Made by a program: the position numbers and the translations under genes. DNA of 23,740 bases. It comes from JABWBR01 sp036741235. Its GTDB lineage: Bacteria > Bacteroidota > Bacteroidia > Chitinophagales > Saprospiraceae. The DNA lies in contig DAINSQ010000073.1 of the NCBI GenBank assembly GCA_036741235.1, forward strand, positions 1 through 23,740. Direction: 5' to 3'. Under the pieces are notes generated by a model. It did no database searches and had not been told where the DNA came from. It saw only the letters and a program-made list of their open reading frames with translations. Of the stretch, positions 16,216-23,582 are shown in pieces (within the stretch, counting starts at the first letter, position 1; every line of letters starts with the position of its first letter).

Positions 16216-17322
16216 ATGAAAAATACGCCACTAACCGACATTCACATTGGCCTTGGCGCCAAAATGGCCGAATTTGCGGGCTACAATATGCCCATTTCCT
16301 ATGCAGGTATCAAAGAAGAACACCACGCCGTGCGCAAAAACGTTGGCGTATTCGACGTATCGCACATGGGCGAATTTATTGTAAAAGGCAAACAAGCCCT
16401 CGACCTCGTACAGGCCGTCACTTCCAACGACGCCTCCAAACTTGAGCCCGGCCAGGCCCAATATTCCTGCCTGCCCAACGGCAAAGGCGGCATCGTTGAC
16501 GACCTGCTGGTTTACCGCCTATTCAACGATATGTGCGCCGAAGGCGAGCAGGCTTTTATGCTCGTGGTGAACGCCTCGAATATGGAGAAAGACTGGAACT
16601 GGATCAGCAGCCGCAATACTTTTGACACCAGGCTCATCAATATCTCCGACCAGACCGGCCTGCTGGCCGTTCAGGGCCCCAACGCCGCCAAAGCCCTGCA
16701 ATCGCTCACCGACATCAACCTCGGCGAAATCGAATATTATTCTTTCCGCAAAGGCCGCTTTGCCGGCATCGACAATGTGCTGATTTCCGCTACCGGCTAT
16801 ACCGGCGCCGGCGGCTTCGAATTATACGTAGACGCCCAGCACACCGCTCAGTTGTGGAATGCCGTTTTTGAAGCCGGCGCGCCGCTCGATATTCAGCCCA
16901 TCGGCCTTGGCGCCCGCGATACGCTGCGCCTCGAAATGGGCTATTGCCTCTACGGCAATGATATCGACGATACCACTTCGCCGCTCGAAGCCGGACTGGG
17001 CTGGATCACCAAACTCCAGAAAGGAGAATTTACCGATAGCGAATTTTTGAAAAAACAAAAAGCGGAAGGCCTCCAGCGCAAATTGGTCGGTTTTGTGGTC
17101 AAAGACCGCCGCGTACCCCGCCACGGCTATACGATCGAAGATGAAAACGGTGTCGAAATCGGTGTGGTAACCTCCGGCACCCAGTCGCCTTCACTCGATA
17201 TCCCCATTGGTATGGGTTATGTGACACTGCCCCATAGCGCAGTGGGCGCTACCCTATTCATCGCCGCCGGCGGCAAAAAACTTCAGGCGGAGGTTGTGCG
17301 CGTGCCTTTCTATGTAGCTTAA
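16216..17322 (+). CDS. gcvT: Glycine cleavage system T protein (aminomethyltransferase)
   Basis: This 368-residue cytoplasmic enzyme transfers the aminomethyl carbon from lipoyl-GcvH to tetrahydrofolate, giving methylene-THF and ammonia. Family landmarks are clear: MAEFAGYNMPISYAGIKEEH (residues about 17-36), VFDVSHMGEF, NASNMEKDWNW, LLAVQGPNA, SATGYTGAGGFELYV, GLGARDTLRLEMGYCLYGND and VTSGTQSPSLDIPIGMGYV. Length matches the usual 360-370 residues. I take ATG 16216, which gives the normal family N-terminus; the frame extends 24 nt further to a TTG at 16192. gcvH and gcvP are not adjacent, which is common outside Proteobacteria. A GbsR/MarR-type regulator gene follows after 12 nt, and the serine-pathway gene serA lies next, so serine-glycine-one-carbon functions are grouped. 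Confidence 0.95.
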   Translation: MKNTPLTDIHIGLGAKMAEFAGYNMPISYAGIKEEHHAVRKNVGVFDVSHMGEFIVKGKQALDLVQAVTSNDASKLEPGQAQYSCLPNGKGGIVDDLLVYRLFNDMCAEGEQAFMLVVNASNMEKDWNWISSRNTFDTRLINISDQTGLLAVQGPNAAKALQSLTDINLGEIEYYSFRKGRFAGIDNVLISATGYTGAGGFELYVDAQHTAQLWNAVFEAGAPLDIQPIGLGARDTLRLEMGYCLYGNDIDDTTSPLEAGLGWITKLQKGEFTDSEFLKKQKAEGLQRKLVGFVVKDRRVPRHGYTIEDENGVEIGVVTSGTQSPSLDIPIGMGYVTLPHSAVGATLFIAAGGKKLQAEVVRVPFYVA

Positions 17323-17334
17323 AAACCAATCGCA

Positions 17335-17835
17335 ATGCAGTTTCAGGAGGGTAAGGAAAAGTTTCTTCAGGCCTGGGGAGCCCTGGGATCAAACTGGGGC
17401 ATCAACCGCACTATGGCCCAAATACACGCCCTGCTGCTCATAGCCCCGCAGGCCCTGTGCGCCGACGACATCATGGAGGAGCTGCAAATTTCGCGCGGCA
17501 ATGCCAATATGAACCTGCGCGCGCTTATGGATTGGGGGCTGGTGTACAAAGAACTTAAAGCCGGCGAGCGCAAAGAGTTTTTTGTAGCGGAAAAGGATAT
17601 GTGGGAAGTAGTGAAAAAAATTATCATCCAGCGCAAGAAAAAGGAGTTGGAACCCATGCTGAAAGTGCTGGATGAAATCGCCAACGTCGAAAGCGATGAC
17701 CCCCGTGCCAAAGAATTTACACAGGTTATCCACGACATCCGCCTGTTTTCCAATAAAGCCGACGCCACACTGGACACCCTCACCAAGTCCGATTCGAACT
17801 GGTTTGTGGGTACTTTTATGAAAATGATACGCTAG
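17335..17835 (+). CDS. GbsR/MarR family transcriptional regulator
   Basis: This 166-residue DNA-binding protein starts MQFQEGKEKFLQAWGALGSN then WGINRTMAQIHALLLIAPQA, the GbsR-type opening. The winged helix lies at about residues 43-70 (ADDIMEELQISRGNANMNLR), and a basic linker (QRKKKELEP) leads into a C-terminal helical dimerisation part. GbsR of Bacillus senses choline and controls glycine betaine synthesis; many relatives are uncharacterised and the ligand here is unknown. It is the second gene of a two-gene unit with gcvT (12-nt spacer), so control of glycine or one-carbon genes is a reasonable but unproven idea. The stop lies 6 nt from the end of the convergent serA gene. Confidence 0.85.
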   Translation: MQFQEGKEKFLQAWGALGSNWGINRTMAQIHALLLIAPQALCADDIMEELQISRGNANMNLRALMDWGLVYKELKAGERKEFFVAEKDMWEVVKKIIIQRKKKELEPMLKVLDEIANVESDDPRAKEFTQVIHDIRLFSNKADATLDTLTKSDSNWFVGTFMKMIR

Positions 17836-17841
17836 CGCAAT

Positions 17842-18801
17842 TTATTTGTCGGCGCCGAAATGGGCCAGAATGCGGTCGGCCAACTCCAATCCGATATTGC
17901 TCTGCGCCTCAATGGTTGAAGCTCCAATATGCGGGGTCACCGATACGCGTGCATGCTCCAGCAAATCTTTGCGGGGAGTGGGTTCGTTTTCAAACACATC
18001 AAGGCCCGCGCCGGCAATTTTGCCGCTTTCCAAAGCCTCCAACAGCGCTTCTTCGTCTACCGCGCCGCCCCGCGCCGTATTAATGAGATAGGAACCCGGT
18101 TTCATTTTTTCGATCTCTTCCCTGCCAATAACCGGGCGGCCTCCCGAAAACGGTACATGCAGGGTAATAATATCGCTTTGGCGAATGACGGTATCCATGT
18201 CAACGGTCTCGAAATGAATCGACATTTTGACTTCTCTGCTTTTGTAGACCGAGAAGTCCATATCCACTTCGTGAATCAGAATATCAGTAGCCAGCACTTC
18301 GAGACCAAGCCCCACACCGATACGCGCCACCTCCTGTCCTATGCGCCCAAAGCCGATGATGCCGAGTTTTTTTCCACGCAACTGCACGCCGTCGGAATAG
18401 GCTTTTTTCAATTTATTAAAATCCTTGCCCGTCTTGAGTTCTTTGTTGGATTGGTGCAGGAAACGCGCCATCGAGAAAATATGAGCAAACACCAGCTCGG
18501 CGACAGCCTGGGATGAAGCCGCCGGCGTATTGAATACCGTAATACCCTTGCTTTCGGCGTATTCATAGTCGATATTGTCGAGCCCTACGCCGCCGCGGGC
18601 GATCACTTTCAGATTGGGGCAGGCGTCTATCAGTTCCTTGCGCACTTGCGTGGCGCTTCGCACAATAATGACATCGTAGCCGGGCAATACGTTGACCAGA
18701 TTATCCTGGGCAACCTTGTCTGTATCAACCTGATAACCGGCTTCTTCCAAAAGCGTTTTGCCGTCGGGATGAATGCCGTCGTTAGCTAGTATTTTGATCA
18801 T
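17842..18801 (-). CDS. serA: D-3-phosphoglycerate dehydrogenase, short form
   Basis: This 319-residue NAD-dependent 2-hydroxyacid dehydrogenase most likely oxidises 3-phosphoglycerate to 3-phosphohydroxypyruvate, the first step of serine synthesis. Visible features are VIARGGVGLDNIDYEYAESK (67-86), NTPAASSQAVAELVFAHIFS (91-110), the Rossmann fingerprint LGIIGFGRIGQE (146-157), NTARGG with catalytic Arg244, DVFENEP with Glu273, and TPHIGAST with His291. It ends right after the catalytic core, so it lacks the ACT/ASB domains used for serine feedback in long forms. Other hydroxyacid dehydrogenases (glyoxylate, hydroxypyruvate) are possible but less likely given the VGLDNID and NTP signatures and the gcvT neighbour. 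It is transcribed divergently from asnS. Confidence 0.9.
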   Translation of the reverse strand: MIKILANDGIHPDGKTLLEEAGYQVDTDKVAQDNLVNVLPGYDVIIVRSATQVRKELIDACPNLKVIARGGVGLDNIDYEYAESKGITVFNTPAASSQAVAELVFAHIFSMARFLHQSNKELKTGKDFNKLKKAYSDGVQLRGKKLGIIGFGRIGQEVARIGVGLGLEVLATDILIHEVDMDFSVYKSREVKMSIHFETVDMDTVIRQSDIITLHVPFSGGRPVIGREEIEKMKPGSYLINTARGGAVDEEALLEALESGKIAGAGLDVFENEPTPRKDLLEHARVSVTPHIGASTIEAQSNIGLELADRILAHFGADK

Positions 18802-18892
18802 GTCTTTTGCTTTTTTAGCCCTTCAAAAACCAGCGCAAAGAAAACGATTTTGGCTTAAAAAAAAAATGCGATTTGTTACTCAATCCAAATAG

Positions 18893-18923
18893 TTGCCTTT
18901 TTCCACAATCCGCCGTACTTTTG
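18893..18923 (+). promoter_or_regulatory. Promoter of asnS (Bacteroidota -33/-7 type)
   Basis: TTG (18893-18895), a 20-nt spacer and TACTTTTG (18916-18923) match the Bacteroidota housekeeping consensus exactly. The start codon is at 18944, so the 5' leader would be only about 12-16 nt. This is the best promoter in the window and rules out the longer TTG-initiated reading frame beginning at 18893. Confidence 0.65.
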
Positions 18924-18943
18924 CGGCCTCAAATAACGAAGAT

Positions 18944-20395
18944 ATGATCAGGCGCACCGATATAGCCACAGTATTGAGCAACCCGGCCATTGGCGAGGAA
19001 GTTACCGTGATGGGATGGGTACGGGCGTTTCGCTCCAACCGTTTTATTGCATTGTATGACGGTTCTTCCGCCAAAACGCTGCAGATTGTTGTCGATTTTG
19101 AAAGATTTGACGAAAACCTGCTCAAAAAGATTACCTTCCACGCCTGCATCGGCGTTACGGGCCGCCTGCAGGAGTCGCAGGGCGCAGGGCAATCGGTGGA
19201 AGTACTGGCCGACAAGATAGAATTGTGGGGCGCTGCCGATCCTGATGCGTATCCGCTGCAACCCAAATTCCAGACGATGGAATTCCTGCGCGAGAACGCG
19301 CATATCCGGATGCGCACGAATACGATCAGCGCGGATTTCCGCATCCGCCACGGCATCGCCTACGCTATCCACAAATATTTCCACGAGCGCGGTTATTTTT
19401 ACTTGCACGCCCCCATCATCACGGGTAGCGACGCCGAAGGCGCCGGCGAGATGTTTCGCGTTACCACCCTCGACCTCGACCACCTGCCGCGCACGGAAAA
19501 CGGCGATATCGATTTTGAGGCCGACTTCTTCGGCAAGTCGACCAACCTGACCGTTTCCGGGCAGTTGCAAGGCGAAATCGGCGCGCTGGCGCTGGGCAAG
19601 GTGTATACTTTCGGCCCCACTTTCCGGGCCGAGAACTCCAATACCACCCGCCACCTGGCAGAATTCTGGATGATTGAGCCCGAGATCGCCTTTTTTGATA
19701 TCGAGGACAATATGAACCTGGTAGAGGATTTCCTCAAGTACCTCATCCGCTTTGTGCTTGATAACTATGCCGACGACCTGGCTTTCCTCGATCAGCGCAT
19801 CGCCGACCTGGAGAAGAATATGAAGCAGGAGGATCGCCGGCCCATGCCGCTGATGGATACCCTCCGCTTTGTGGTTGATAATGAATTTGAACGCATTACC
19901 TACACCGAGGCCATTCGCCTGCTGCGCGATTCCAGGGAGTTTAAAAAAGACCGCTTCGAGTTTACGCCCGAATGGGGCAAAGATTTGCAGGCCGAACACG
20001 AGCGCTGGCTGGTTGAAAAGCATTTCAAAAAGCCGGTTATTGTGCGCAATTATCCCGCGGCGATCAAGGCGTTTTATATGCGCATCAACGAAGCCGGTAC
20101 CGACGGCGCCCCCGGAGATACGGTGGCTGCCATGGATGTGCTTTTCCCCGGTATCGGCGAGGTGGTGGGCGGCTCGCAGCGCGAGGAGCGCCACGATGTG
20201 CTGCTCGACCGCGTAAAGGCGTTTGGCATCCCCGAAGAGGAACTCTGGTGGTACCTCGAATTGCGCAAATTCGGCGGCTGCCCCCATGCCGGCTTCGGCC
20301 TGGGCTTCGAGCGCATGGTGCAGTTTATTACGGGCATGGGCAATATCCGCGATGTGATACCCTTCCCGCGCACGCCGAAAAACGCGGAGTTTTAG
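18944..20395 (+). CDS. asnS: Asparaginyl-tRNA synthetase
   Basis: This 483-residue class IIb aminoacyl-tRNA synthetase charges tRNA-Asn. The N-terminal OB-fold anticodon-binding domain covers about residues 15-105 (VTVMGWVRAFRSNRFIALYD). The catalytic domain shows motif 1 (RIRHGIAYAIHKYFHERGYF), the AsnRS-typical ITGSDAEGAGEMFRV, motif 2 FRAENSNTTRHLAEFWMIEP (Arg228) and motif 3 GLGFERMVQFITGMGNIRDV (Arg457), then PFPRTP near the end. GAGEMF and the absence of an AspRS-type GAD insert favour AsnRS over AspRS. A charged stretch (DLEKNMKQEDRRPMPL) is an insertion of the kind seen in bacterial AsnRS. I chose ATG 18944 because the promoter lies inside the longer opening. It is a single gene ending before a large hairpin. 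Confidence 0.95.
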   Translation: MIRRTDIATVLSNPAIGEEVTVMGWVRAFRSNRFIALYDGSSAKTLQIVVDFERFDENLLKKITFHACIGVTGRLQESQGAGQSVEVLADKIELWGAADPDAYPLQPKFQTMEFLRENAHIRMRTNTISADFRIRHGIAYAIHKYFHERGYFYLHAPIITGSDAEGAGEMFRVTTLDLDHLPRTENGDIDFEADFFGKSTNLTVSGQLQGEIGALALGKVYTFGPTFRAENSNTTRHLAEFWMIEPEIAFFDIEDNMNLVEDFLKYLIRFVLDNYADDLAFLDQRIADLEKNMKQEDRRPMPLMDTLRFVVDNEFERITYTEAIRLLRDSREFKKDRFEFTPEWGKDLQAEHERWLVEKHFKKPVIVRNYPAAIKAFYMRINEAGTDGAPGDTVAAMDVLFPGIGEVVGGSQREERHDVLLDRVKAFGIPEEELWWYLELRKFGGCPHAGFGLGFERMVQFITGMGNIRDVIPFPRTPKNAEF

Positions 20396-20414
20396 GCAAT
20401 TCGTTGTAATGGCC

Positions 20415-20483
20415 GTTTATAGGTTTATTGGTTTATGGAATAAGCGTGTGCCATAAACCCATAAACCCCATAAACCTATAAAC
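20415..20483. terminator. Large imperfect hairpin between convergent genes
   Basis: The left arm (20415-20438) is GTTTATAGGTTTATTGGTTT plus ATGG; the right arm (20459-20483) is its reverse complement except for one mismatch and one extra base, giving about 23 pairs. CCATAAAC also occurs at 20451, so a shorter loop is possible. It lies between asnS (+) and the exported protein (-), where a bidirectional terminator is expected, but no T-run follows. The arms consist of repeated TAAACC-type units, one of which recurs at 2313. Confidence 0.45.
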
Positions 20484-20487
20484 AAAC
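20471..20487 (+). repeat. 17-nt interspersed repeat unit
   Basis: TAAACCTATAAACAAAC here is identical to 2313-2329 in the spacer before the GNAT gene. Both lie in intergenic sequence next to other tandem AAACC/CTACAACC-like units, which suggests a dispersed intergenic repeat family in this genome. Confidence 0.5.
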
Positions 20488-20515
20488 AGAGGAACAGAGG
20501 ACAGAGAACCGCGGC

Positions 20516-22099
20516 TTAATTAAACTCCAATTTCGCAAATCTGAAACTCCTTCCCCTTTCGCCGTATACCAACATACGGCGGCTACCCGTTTGGCGGCAT
20601 ACTTTGGGGCGCGTGACGATATCGGCATCGTTGTTAGAGAACAGCGGGGCTGTCGATTGCGAACCGTCTTTGCGCACTTCGGTGATAGCTACCACCGCAT
20701 TACGGCTATTGAGGTTATAGCGGTTTCCGCGGTCGCCTTCCGAAGTAATATTGCGGATGTTGTCATTATAAATAAAATAAAAGCGGTCGCGAACTGTAGC
20801 CATGGCGTAAGAGGAGAAAATACCGTTGTCGTTCATCGTCTCCTGGCGTTTGGGGATGCGGGTAGTCCACTCTATTTCGCCGTCGGGGCGCACATTCACA
20901 ACAATAATATCATTGAAGAAATAAAAATAATCGATGCGCATGGTGCCGTCCCAATAGCGGAAAAACCGCTCTCGCACGAAATACTGTTCTGCCACCAGCA
21001 CCGCGCCGCCGTCGCTGCGCAGGATCAACTCGTCGAGGTTATAGCGGTAGAGCTCCGGCGCGCGGTCTTTATCGCCGCGTTCTTCGGCCTCTCGGGCGCG
21101 CTCGCTGGCGCCCTCGGTCATATATTCGGTCAGAAAGTCGAGGTCGAAAGTTTTGGTGGTTGATTCGAGCACTTCTTTGGTGAGCGCATTCAGGCGGAGG
21201 TAATAAGTGCCTTTGATGCTATAATTATTTTTTTCTGAAAAAAAGCCCGCACACACCAAATTGCCGTCGCGTTGGGGCCGGAAAGTGAGGTCGGTAATAA
21301 ATTTATCCTGAAGGTCGATGCGCACCTCCTGCACCTCCTGGCCTTGTTGGCTATAGGCGATAATCGTGTATTGGTAAGTGGGTTTGCCCTGCCGGCGCAC
21401 CCGCGACCGATCCTGGTAAATAACGCCGAGCAGGTACACATTGCCAGTGTCGTCGATGCGGTATTCCTCCACCGAGAAATTGCCGTCGCCGTAAGGCAAA
21501 ACGACGTCTTTGCTCCACAAGGGCTGAAACTGGTTGTCGAAAACCTGTAGCGAAAAGCGCTCGGGTTGATCCTTTTTGCTGGGCAATTGGGAATAAATGA
21601 GCATATGGCTGCTGTCGCGCGAGATAGCAACGTCGAAGCCGCCCTCGCGAACCCGGTTGATGGCATCCACTTCGCCGACTTTAACCAGGTCGCCGGAGGG
21701 TTGCAGGCGGCTGTTGATTTTGTGATAAAAAAGGTAGTTTTTCTGTTTGGCCTGGTTGTTAAAACTCACCAGCAGGTAAAGCTGGCCGTTGAGCAGGATA
21801 AAATCTTCGTAGTCGAGTTTTTTACCGCTGTATTTGAGCTCGTAAGATTCCGAGCGCTTGAATTTGCCTTCGACATCGTAAAATTCAAAAAACAATTCGC
21901 CGCCGGGGTTGTAGTCGTTGCCTTTTCGGCGAAGGGCGTAAAAGCCGTTGGCGCCGGCGGAGACGACTTTGTAAATCGAGGAGCCGGAGGGTTCTTTGAG
22001 TTCATCGCCCCAGATAACTTTTGCAGGCATTTCGAATTGCTGGGCGTAAGTCCACAGGGGCAAAAAGAGCAAAAGCGCTGTTATTGGCCAAAATTTCAT
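20516..22099 (-). CDS. Exported protein of unknown function, probable beta-propeller
   Basis: The 527-residue product has a signal peptide (about residues 1-19, MKFWPITALLLFLPLWTYAQ) and is periplasmic or outer-membrane associated. I recognise no named family. The body is a series of strand-turn-strand units with aromatic and Asp/Gly-rich turns (FDVAISRDSSHMLIYSQLPS, DDTGNVYLLGVIYQDRSR, DLTFRPQRDGNLVCAGFFSE, LILRSDGGAVLVAEQYF), which suggest a WD40/Kelch-like propeller. A charged insert (EGASERAREAEERGDKDRAP) interrupts it near residue 350. There is no T9SS sorting domain. Proteins of this kind are common and uncharacterised in Bacteroidota. It ends facing asnS and is transcribed divergently from the amidohydrolase gene. 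Confidence 0.8.
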   Translation of the reverse strand: MKFWPITALLLFLPLWTYAQQFEMPAKVIWGDELKEPSGSSIYKVVSAGANGFYALRRKGNDYNPGGELFFEFYDVEGKFKRSESYELKYSGKKLDYEDFILLNGQLYLLVSFNNQAKQKNYLFYHKINSRLQPSGDLVKVGEVDAINRVREGGFDVAISRDSSHMLIYSQLPSKKDQPERFSLQVFDNQFQPLWSKDVVLPYGDGNFSVEEYRIDDTGNVYLLGVIYQDRSRVRRQGKPTYQYTIIAYSQQGQEVQEVRIDLQDKFITDLTFRPQRDGNLVCAGFFSEKNNYSIKGTYYLRLNALTKEVLESTTKTFDLDFLTEYMTEGASERAREAEERGDKDRAPELYRYNLDELILRSDGGAVLVAEQYFVRERFFRYWDGTMRIDYFYFFNDIIVVNVRPDGEIEWTTRIPKRQETMNDNGIFSSYAMATVRDRFYFIYNDNIRNITSEGDRGNRYNLNSRNAVVAITEVRKDGSQSTAPLFSNNDADIVTRPKVCRQTGSRRMLVYGERGRSFRFAKLEFN

Positions 22100-22162
22100 A
22101 AGCTGTTATTGGATTAATTTGAACAACAATAATAGTTCTTTTTTAATAACGACGCCAGGCGT

Positions 22163-22187
22163 TTGGTTGTCAGAAATCCTATCTTTG
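22163..22187 (+). promoter_or_regulatory. Putative promoter of the amidohydrolase gene
   Basis: TATCTTTG (22180-22187) is an exact TAnnTTTG box lying 19 nt before ATG 22207. The TTG at 22163-22165 is only 14 nt upstream of it, shorter than the usual spacing of about 20, so the -33 part is doubtful. Confidence 0.4.
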
Positions 22188-22206
22188 CCGGCAAACCCTT
22201 ACCGGC

Positions 22207-23382
22207 ATGAGAAAAATTACGGCAGATTATGTTTGCCCCGTCGACCAGGCGCCTATCTCCAACGGCGTTGTGATTGTAGATGACAACGGCGTCATCCTGG
22301 CCCTTGATTCCCGCGAAGCGCACGATCCGACCAGTCTCGAATACCACCGGGGGATCATTGTGCCGGGTTTTGTCAATACGCATTGCCACCTCGAATTGTC
22401 GCACATGAAGGGCCGCGTGCATACCGGCACGGGCCTGCTGCCTTTTCTTCAAAATGTGGTCAAATTTCGCGACATTCCGATGGAGGAAATCATCGACGCC
22501 ATCGAGAAAGCCGACCAATATATGTATGATGCCGGCATTGTTGCCGTGGGCGATATTTCCAACAAACTCGATACCGCTGCTGCGAAAGCCAATAGCAAGC
22601 TGCGCTATTATACGTTTGTGGAGATGTTTGATTTTATGCAAAACGACTGGGCGGAGCGCACGTTTGCCCAATACGAGGAGGTATACCAGGGGCAAAGCGA
22701 CCACCGCGGCAACCGCAAAAGCCGTGTGCCCCACGCGCCTTATACGGTATCGGAAAAGCTGTTCCGCATGATCCGCGAGGCCAACGGCGAGGGCGATATG
22801 ACGATCAGCATCCACAACCAGGAAACCACCCACGAAGACGAATTGTTTATGCTGCGCAGCGGCGGGTTTATTTCGTTTTACGAATCGTTTGGCATTCCTT
22901 TCGAGGCCTTCGAAGCTACCGGCCAAAATTCGATTTATTACGCCATGGCCCACCTCAACCCGGCCTGCCGCACATTGTTCGTTCACAACACCATGACCGG
23001 CCCAGCCGATATCCGCGCGGCGCACAACTGGAGCGACCGCGTGTACTGGGCTACCTGCGCCAACGCCAATTTGTATATCGAAAACCGCATGCCCCACTAC
23101 CAACATTTCCTCGATGAAAACGCCCGCATGACCATCGGCACCGATAGTCTGACCAGCAACTGGCAATTATCGGTACTGGAGGAGATGAAAACGATCGCCA
23201 AATACCAATCGTATGTGCCGTTTGATGCACTGCTGCGCTGGGCTACGCTCAACGGCGCCGAGGCGCTGGGCTTTGAGGCCGAACTGGGCAGTATTACGCC
23301 GGGCAAAAAACCGGGATTGAATCTGATTATGCACACGGTGGGCCTCCGAATTTCCCCTGAGGCACAGGTGAAGCGACTTTGA
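22207..23382 (+). CDS. Amidohydrolase family protein, TRZ/ATZ-MtaD deaminase type
   Basis: This 391-residue cytoplasmic metal-dependent hydrolase has the subgroup's ligand set: HCHLE with His59 and His61, SIHNQET with His203, FVHNT with His260 and GTDSLTSN with Asp313. The substrate-side motif VPHAPYTVS (His176) and the closing LGSITPGKKPGLNLIM are typical of cyclic amidohydrolases that deaminate adenosine-like or triazine compounds. Relatives include 5-methylthioadenosine/S-adenosylhomocysteine deaminase and aminodeoxyfutalosine deaminase of the alternative menaquinone pathway; HLELSH mildly recalls the latter, but sequence alone does not decide. No menaquinone genes are in the window. The length is slightly short for the family (usually 380-450) but nothing seems missing. 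The gene stands alone and ends 30 nt before the second assembly gap. Confidence 0.82.
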   Translation: MRKITADYVCPVDQAPISNGVVIVDDNGVILALDSREAHDPTSLEYHRGIIVPGFVNTHCHLELSHMKGRVHTGTGLLPFLQNVVKFRDIPMEEIIDAIEKADQYMYDAGIVAVGDISNKLDTAAAKANSKLRYYTFVEMFDFMQNDWAERTFAQYEEVYQGQSDHRGNRKSRVPHAPYTVSEKLFRMIREANGEGDMTISIHNQETTHEDELFMLRSGGFISFYESFGIPFEAFEATGQNSIYYAMAHLNPACRTLFVHNTMTGPADIRAAHNWSDRVYWATCANANLYIENRMPHYQHFLDENARMTIGTDSLTSNWQLSVLEEMKTIAKYQSYVPFDALLRWATLNGAEALGFEAELGSITPGKKPGLNLIMHTVGLRISPEAQVKRL

Positions 23383-23412
23383 GAACGATTTTGGGAGGGT
23401 GAGAGGGGGGAG

Positions 23413-23462
23413 NNNNNNNNNNNNNNNNNNNNNNNNNNNNNNNNNNNNNNNNNNNNNNNNNN
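23413..23462. other. Assembly gap (50 N)
   Basis: Fifty N mark a scaffold join of unknown length. Linkage between the amidohydrolase gene and everything to the right is unproven. Confidence 0.95.
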
Positions 23463-23512
23463 CCCCCCCCCCCCCCCCCCCCCCCGCCCCCCCCCCCCGC
23501 CCCCCCCCCCCC
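23463..23512. other. Poly-C run, probable sequencing/assembly artefact
   Basis: Forty-eight C broken by G at 23486 and 23499 lie directly against the gap. Such a run is not seen elsewhere in the window and resembles the poly-G/poly-C tails of low-signal short reads. It should not be read as coding or as structural DNA. Confidence 0.8.
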
Positions 23513-23526
23513 GGGTCCAATATTTT

Positions 23527-23550
23527 CGTTTCGACTCCGCTCAACGACCG
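23527..23550. repeat. Candidate dispersed intergenic repeat
   Basis: On the minus strand this reads CGGTCGTTGAGCGGAGTCGA then AACG. From memory, variants of TTGAGCG(G/T)AGTCGAAA recur between genes in many environmental Bacteroidota. Only one copy is in this window, so the repeat status rests on that recollection. It lies just downstream of the stop of the partial gene at 23583. Confidence 0.35.
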
Positions 23551-23582
23551 GCACAGATCGCCCCCTCGCCGCGCCACCGTCG

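Noticed and set aside
18893..18943. TTG-initiated N-terminal extension of asnS
   Set aside because: An exact TTG-N20-TAnnTTTG promoter occupies this stretch and the family N-terminus starts at ATG 18944.
18929..20287. Long minus-strand open frame (452 codons) opposite asnS
   Set aside because: It lies wholly within the well-supported asnS gene, has no recognisable domains and low-complexity-like composition; it is a codon-bias shadow. The same holds for the long antisense frames at 33-842, 11772-12761, 12804-13862, 15183-16139 and 22114-23166.
20451..20487. Tandem ATAAACC units as a possible CRISPR array
   Set aside because: The units are 8-9 nt with no spacers and no cas genes nearby; they form the arm of a hairpin.
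23463..23512. C-rich run as an i-motif/G-quadruplex or a proline/glycine-rich coding region
   Set aside because: It abuts a gap and is a near-homopolymer typical of sequencing artefacts; any translation through it or through N is meaningless.
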